Both the position numbers and the translations under genes were made by a program. A DNA stretch of 64,000 bases, from the NCBI GenBank assembly GCA_008973525.1, contig WACJ01000406.1:806001-870000 (forward strand). Direction: 5' to 3'. The notes beneath the pieces were generated by a model, which did not search any database, was not told the DNA's origin, and saw only the letters and a list, made by a program, of their open reading frames with translations. This stretch comes from Stenopsyche tienmushanensis. Taxonomy: Eukaryota > Arthropoda > Insecta > Trichoptera > Stenopsychidae. Shown piece after piece: positions 58,541-64,000 of this stretch (positions are counted from its first letter, which is position 1; each line of letters opens with the position of its first letter).

Positions 58541-59893
58541 ATTTAAAAAACGACATTTTTGACTGAACAGTCTATTATTTTTTTAACAAATTTATTCATT
58601 TATAATGTTACAATTTTGAGCTTTCAGATATTGCATAATAATGTCCAATATCCTGTCAAACTGGATTAAGCCAGATAATCAGGAGGAATCTCATGTATAA
58701 TTGAATAATCTAGTACTAGTTCATCCCATAAATAGCTTTAGCTCTTATTGTATATTACTGCATGCGGCAGTACAGAATCAATACATTTAGCAATGTATAA
58801 TCCGACGATGTACCACCATCTGCTTATCGTCCAGGACTCATGTCACCATTTTCCTGGCCAGCGCTTCCATTGTCCATTGCACTATCTGCGGTGTGGCGTT
58901 GATTAGCTCTCGGCCGTTTGCGGTCGCTGTGGTACAAAACGCCTGTCCAACTTTTTACGCGCCGCATTATATCGTTTTTTAAAGTAATACAAATTGTTGC
59001 CATCGCAGATCGCCTTCATCTCGCGTCCACGTTCCAGATTTTTGCACTTCGATGAATCACAATTCCGCGAAGTCGTTCGCCTCGGCTAATTCTCATCAGC
59101 GAGCGTGCTTATTTGCATATTGAAGAAATGTCACGAGGCCATTGTGTAGCCGCCGGATTCTTTCGAAAGTCGCCCACAAATAAAGAAAATATTAATATTC
59201 CCCCGAATAATAAAGGTGAAAAGCGACTTCTTCGCAATGGATGAGAAACCAATTCCGACTGCTCCGGAAGGGGATGTGCACGACGCGTAAACATTTTTTT
59301 GTTCTTTGATTTCATCGTTTTAATATCGCGAAAAAGTTCTTCGGCTCAATTTTAATATGCATGAGCTTCAAAATGAGTTTCTCGAATTATTTGCATCCTT
59401 TATTTTTTAACATTATTACGTCATTACGCGATTATTACGTCCGGATTATTCGGATACTATTCGTTTCTTCCAAACCTAATATTGATACTATTCATAAAGT
59501 CGTCGCGTTAAATATGCTAAATGGTGTTCAGCCGTTTTACTGAAGGTTTTATTTATTTAAACGACTAATTCGATACTTGAAAGCTCAGAAGCACAGGAAG
59601 CGTTTACCTTAATATTGCCCCCATATTCTGGCAAACAGATGACGAAAATTCCGATAACGAGCACCCTCCCCCATCCATTAATAAAGCCTTTATTTTACAC
59701 TTCAATTGATATAAAATATGTATTTGCCGAGCGAAATTGTTTTCGTTTACATGATTATATTTTTACCTGCATAAAGACACTTTTCTATGATACACTTTTC
59801 CAAGAAAATTTCCAACGATATATCTCATTCACACCAATCGATGGAACCATTCGCTAATTGTTAAACTATGATTGACCCTAAAATTAAAAATTA
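58541..59893. other. AT-rich DNA with GC-richer parts, no supported gene
   Basis: The part 58800-59120 is GC-richer; no frame there shows a domain. Confidence 0.45.
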
Positions 59894-60548
59894 TCGGGAG
59901 TGCAAATTAGTTCGGTTCGTTTTGGGGTCAAAAATGCATTTTTATCAGAACAAATTAATAAAAGTATTGTCAATCGCTCGTTACCATTTTTTCCTATTTC
60001 TCAGACAATTTTCGAATTTCATCTCGAAAAAATGTCTCGTCTTTTGAGGCGAACTAAGTTAGGAGTCAAATTTAGATTTCAGCAAAAGAAATAAGCCGGT
60101 GAGCTTCCAAATCGTGTTGCATCTGTCGAAACAACCAGTAATCATGAAAAGCAATGTCCGGAGAATACAGCGGGTGCCTAGCATAGTATTTTTTTCTTAT
60201 TGTGGTTTTTTGTAGAGTAACCATTTCTCAGTCCCAGTCACAATCTGATGTAAAAAAAACCTTTCTTTATTGCCTTTGAATCAGCTGTTCACATGTGAAA
60301 AATCACCTTTCTTTCATAATTTCCAACTCTTTTTAAATAATTTCCATGGATTTCAATCGTACATAAACTGCTTGTTGAGTCACTATTCTTGTGCTTGACT
60401 CGAATCTTCATCAAGTAATGTCTCCAATTCCAAGATGTTTATTATCTGCGGAGAAAGATATCCCAATAGCGAGACTCCCGATGAGCCGGCAGAAAGAACG
60501 TCTTCCCTGCGCGTCCGCATTCCCAACTTGCACAAGCACCACAGGGCA
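59894..60548 (-). pseudogene. mariner-family transposase remnant with internal deletion
   Basis: Minus-strand traces from 60548: REDVLSAGSSG, LELETLLDEDSSQAQE at about 60395-60440, FFTCEQLIQRQ at 60285-60315, HQIVTGTEKWLLYKK at 60205-60250 with the first catalytic Asp replaced by Thr, then a direct jump to ARHPLYSPDIAFHDYWLFRQ at 60125-60185 (third Asp kept), MQHDLEAHRLISFAEI, and FASKDETFFRDEIRKLSEK near 60000-60045. The segment with the second aspartate is deleted. The presumed 3' end TCGGGAGTGCAAATTAGTTC lies at 59894. The ending FASKDExFFxxxIxKLxEx is that of a mariner group different from the other copies. Dead. Confidence 0.75.
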
Positions 60549-63007
60549 CAATTATTTTCGCGACATTATGATGTTTGATCTGATATTATGTTTTCTTGTT
60601 AATCTTCTTAAATTCTTCGTCAACATTTTCTATTTTTAAATCCATGTGTATACATTTTATATTGGTTAATTATCACAACCATTGAGCACTAATATATTCA
60701 TACTAGCTTTAAAAATAACAATAAAAATGTATTTGTTATTTTAGCTTAAAGATGTAAAATGTATTATTATTTATTCTACAAAAATATAATTTATCAAAGA
60801 ATATACAAATGCCATACCTCTTGTATAAATATAGATTTCCTACAATTTAGAAATAAATAATAACAACCCGAAACAAGACATTAATCTGATGTATTGCGCT
60901 GCTTGTGGGCGTTTTGTTTTGTCCCTCCCCCATATTCCCTTAAATCCTCGAACCCCCGACGTCACGATCACAATTTTTCACACCCCTACCGCGACGACGC
61001 GATAAAGGAAGATATCAATATTTAAAATATGCGATTATTATTTTTTTTTTTCATATTTTCCACTTCCTCCCATTGTGCCCGTACGCGCTTTCGAATCGAT
61101 TGGAAAGCACCGGGCGTAAGAGGAAAAGCGCAAATATGTATATTTAGGTTGTGACAGGCGCGATTTAGTTGCCTGTTCGGGAGTACGTAAACGGGAATTT
61201 TTCTCGCTAAAATTCGCACAGATGACATGCAAATATTAACACAGCCAGATGGCGTGATAGAGCATTGTCGAAACTTTATTATGATTGATGAGCCACGGTT
61301 CGGTTGTCAATAAATGTGTAATGTACCACCGATCCTCTGAATAACCAAACAACTTTTTGTACGCCCGTTTCATTCTTAACTCGCTCCTATTTGCAGAATC
61401 AATTTTTGATATTTTTCGCCCGTGTACGTGCCCGTCTGGGGGGTGGAAAAAATTCCGAGCGGGTGTGATATTTTCATATTCTTATTCATCGGCGGCTAAG
61501 GGTCGTCGATGGAAAAAAGTGGACGTCGTCTCGACGATCAAAACGCTTCAGGTACGCCTGTAATGTCATATCTTAATTTTATTTTATTAACTACCATATT
61601 CCTTTCAATTTTCACTTAAATTCAACACTAAACCTTACTTACAGGACATATTTTCGTAGTAGAAAGGTATTCTCGATTGGTACATAGAAATATCAGCTAT
61701 ATGACATTTGCTACCCCTAACTATTCTATTTGTTTGCTCTAAAGGCTTCTAATTTCGTTAGCCCATCTACACCTCTATCATATCACATATCTCAATCACA
61801 GTCCCGCTGTATACATCTATTATTCATCCGTTCAATGCGCCGCATGACGTGCTTATTGCCATATAAAATTAACTTGATAGAGTTCATTGAGATAATAGTG
61901 TTCCACATTAGGATTTCGCAGTTCTAATATTATATATTAAAATCGACGTATAACTAATGATTATGAATTCAAAAATTAAATCCTATGTTATATTTATACG
62001 AAATATGCTTAATTGCATTATCTGCACGTCATACATTTATACTTTGTGTTTTCATATTCGAAAGATAATTCATCCCAACAGCTGAATCAATATTTTTGCC
62101 ACATTAATATCATATATCATTGAAGATTACAATGTCATGTTTTTAAGTCGGGATAAACATAAGCAATGGTGTCAATGAATGTATTTTTCCTTTCAATAAA
62201 ATTGAATATTGCACATTGTTGATTTTTCAAAATTGTACGGATTTAATATGTCAATTGGGTTAATACTTGCTCACAAAACCAAATATATCTGTGCAAATCC
62301 ATCATTTCGAATCATACAATTTGCACTATCTCGTATAATATCGAAATGGATCAACGGCTCAATTTTATCAAAACATGACACAAGAATAACGAATCAAAAT
62401 AATTAATCATATTTGTAGTTTGGATCGATGTAACACTTTGAGCTAAAATACATCAAGTCGCATTATGAAATTTGTTTTGTAGACTTTTCAAAATGCTTGC
62501 AATAATCTTATTTAATCATGATTAACATTTATATGCAGCGTGTTTTATGTAAATTTTCCCTTGTCATATATTATGCCTTCAATAGGATTATATGAAATTT
62601 GGCATTTCAATGGTATCATTGGTGACATTTTAAATTCTGAAACCCAAAGCATTTACGTAAGATTCCAACACCTATGTATGCTTGATGATAAATCTTCATT
62701 AATGTGACGTTTGTATGTATGTTTAAACAAGTGATTGGTTGTATATTATAGAATTTGTTCAACACCCACTCTCCTTATTAAGGACTTCCTTTTTTGGAAA
62801 ATGTTCTATTCAAGCGATCTTCCTTCTGGCTATGCTATGATTGAATGCATTAACGCTTTTAATGGTAGTTGCTTGTGCATATAAAGAAATGAGGCTTAAG
62901 GGAAGATGGTCGGTCTGTGTAAACGATAAGATGCAAATTATATTAGGGGAGATCCGAAAGTATTCAAACATTTAGTAAAAAAAGTTTTAAAAAAAAGAAA
63001 GGCTTGC
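60549..63007. other. AT-rich DNA without a supported gene
   Basis: GC-richer patch at 60890-61560 with short frames and no domain. The rest is AT-rich. Confidence 0.45.
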
Positions 63008-63049
63008 GGTACCCATCCTACCCCACAACACCCATCCTATTCGTTTTGC
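63008..63049 (-). repeat. 42-bp repeat, right copy of an inverted pair
   Basis: Reverse complement of 46860-46901 with one difference (GTTGTGG here, GTTATGG there). It lies 270 bases left of a mariner end but is not part of it. Confidence 0.95.
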
Positions 63050-63321
63050 TGGGTTTTAAATGTGCTTGCACAGTCGTTATAAAAATCGATAAGTCCTCCC
63101 GTTTTCTGTGCATCCCTTATGCTTCTATTGCCCGAATTTGATTTTGGAAGTCCTATAATTTTTAACCTTATTAAAAAAATTCTGTTGCACATAAATCATT
63201 TTTCACAATAGTTCTACAAAAAAAATATCTTAAAAAGATCACTGTGTCTGGACATAAACTTAGTTCAAGCATAAACTCTCAAAATTTTTAAATATTATAC
63301 TTTTGGGTCCTGCATAATATA
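63050..63321. other. short AT-rich spacer
   Basis: No feature seen between the 42-bp repeat and the mariner end. Confidence 0.5.
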
Positions 63322-64000
63322 TTAGGTCGAGTCATAAATAATTGCCGATTTTTTTTTTCAAACATTTATTTAGCTTTAGCAAAATAACAAAGCAATATTA
63401 CATATTCATCATTATTAGTGATAAATCTCCTATTTTACTGGTAACTTATAAATCTCTTCATAAAATTTAGCAGGTTTAAATGGAAGGAAATTTTCGATAG
63501 CGTAATTCACTTCCTTATCAATTTTGATTTTCTTCCATATAAGAAATTCTGCAAAGAACGGAATAAGTGGTAGTCGGTTGGGGTAAGTTCCGGGGAGTAT
63601 AGTAGTTATTCCTGTAATTATTTTGTTTAAAAATGTCTCAATTTTTTGCCGTACCTTTATTGCCTTCACTAAGATTATGTGGCACCCAAACACCCTTTTG
63701 CTTACCTCTAATTTTCCCAAGTGCCGGAAATCGGTTGATTGTGACGTATTTTGCTTCCCTGGCAATTCCCTCGTTGATTGGCGTAAAAGTCGGAAAGGCG
63801 ATCCGCCCTTCTTTCTTTTTTCAGGGTCTTATCTCCCGAGCGAAATTTTAAAAACCAATATCTTATTGTCCGTTTATTCACTGTTCCTTCACCGTACGCA
63901 GATCACCCTGTGCTGCGTACCCATAAAGGGGCGTGTGGAACAGCCGATTACAGTAGTTGGTGGAGACTGTGTCAAAGGCTCACTACTATGAGAACAGTTT
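63322..64000 (-). pseudogene. mariner with TTAGGTCGAGTCATAAATAA ends, internally deleted, running off the right edge
   Basis: The 3' end TTAGGTCGAGTCATAAATAA follows a TA at about 63320, a mariner terminal repeat type different from the other copies. Reading minus from the right edge: TIRYWFLKFRSGDKTLKKER (DNA-binding part, about 63810-63870), LGKIRGKQKGVWVPHNLSEG at about 63645-63705, then a jump that omits the first two catalytic motifs, YSPELTPTDYHLFRSLQNFL at about 63540-63600 with the third Asp, and after a frame change KEVNYAIENFLPFKPAKFYE, EIYKLPVK with a stop at 63430. Both frame shifts and the missing core make it inactive. The 5' terminal repeat is beyond the window. Confidence 0.85.

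Noticed and set aside
46860..63049. A 16-kb Maverick/Polinton bounded by the 42-bp inverted repeats
   Set aside because: No polymerase, integrase or capsid frames lie between the repeats; the interval holds only unrelated dead elements.

Overview
This looks like a gene-poor stretch of an insect nuclear genome. The DNA is AT-rich, and I can confirm no conventional host exon, tRNA, rRNA or CRISPR array. What can be read clearly is a graveyard of transposons typical of arthropods: at least eight mariner copies from several lineages, a pogo/Tigger remnant, three hAT remnants, piggyBac-type ends and short elements, a possible Mutator-like fragment, an RTE-clade LINE, two R1-clade LINEs and two possible solo LTRs. 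R1 elements, these mariner types and the patchy base composition fit an insect. A hymenopteran is possible, but the sequence alone does not settle it.

Layout. 1-1009: decayed mariner (minus) running off the left edge. 1-6 kb: unique DNA with a perfect palindrome at 1418-1473. 5862-6585: internally deleted mariner. 8543-10562: pogo/Tigger tail, then a hAT remnant, then a Ser/Arg-rich reading frame split in two. 11841-13107: an R1-clade 3' fragment abutting an RTE-clade fragment. 14797-15790: a possible MITE and a Mutator-like fragment. 17425-19311: a mariner holding an LTR-like and a hAT insertion. 21901-22491: piggyBac-type short elements. 30199-30830: LTR-like piece and GC-rich hairpins. 31934-32926: a mariner with a piggyBac-type element nested in it. 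34557-37181: the best preserved element, an R1-clade LINE with a 738-residue open frame, poly(A) tail and 15-bp target-site duplication. 37920-38867: Helitron-like repeats and a mariner tail. 43330-44345: hAT fragment and a repeated motif. 46860-46901 and 63008-63049: a 42-bp inverted pair 16 kb apart. 57841-58540, 59894-60548 and 63322-64000: three more dead mariners.

Two sites on the plus strand, at 7771-7779 and 45843-45877, have a branch-point-like motif, a pyrimidine tract and a directly joined CAG|GT(C/G)AGT. That is the form of zero-length recursive splice sites in very long insect introns. If they are real, the window is the inside of a long plus-strand intron, which would explain the lack of exons. 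This is inference and needs RNA data.

No autonomous system was found. All transposase genes are broken. The R1 frame is nearly intact but truncated at its 5' end. The observations I rate highest are the recursive splice candidates, the shared but sequence-diverged 3' stem-loops of the two R1 elements, the nested insertions, and the inverted 42-bp repeat pair.
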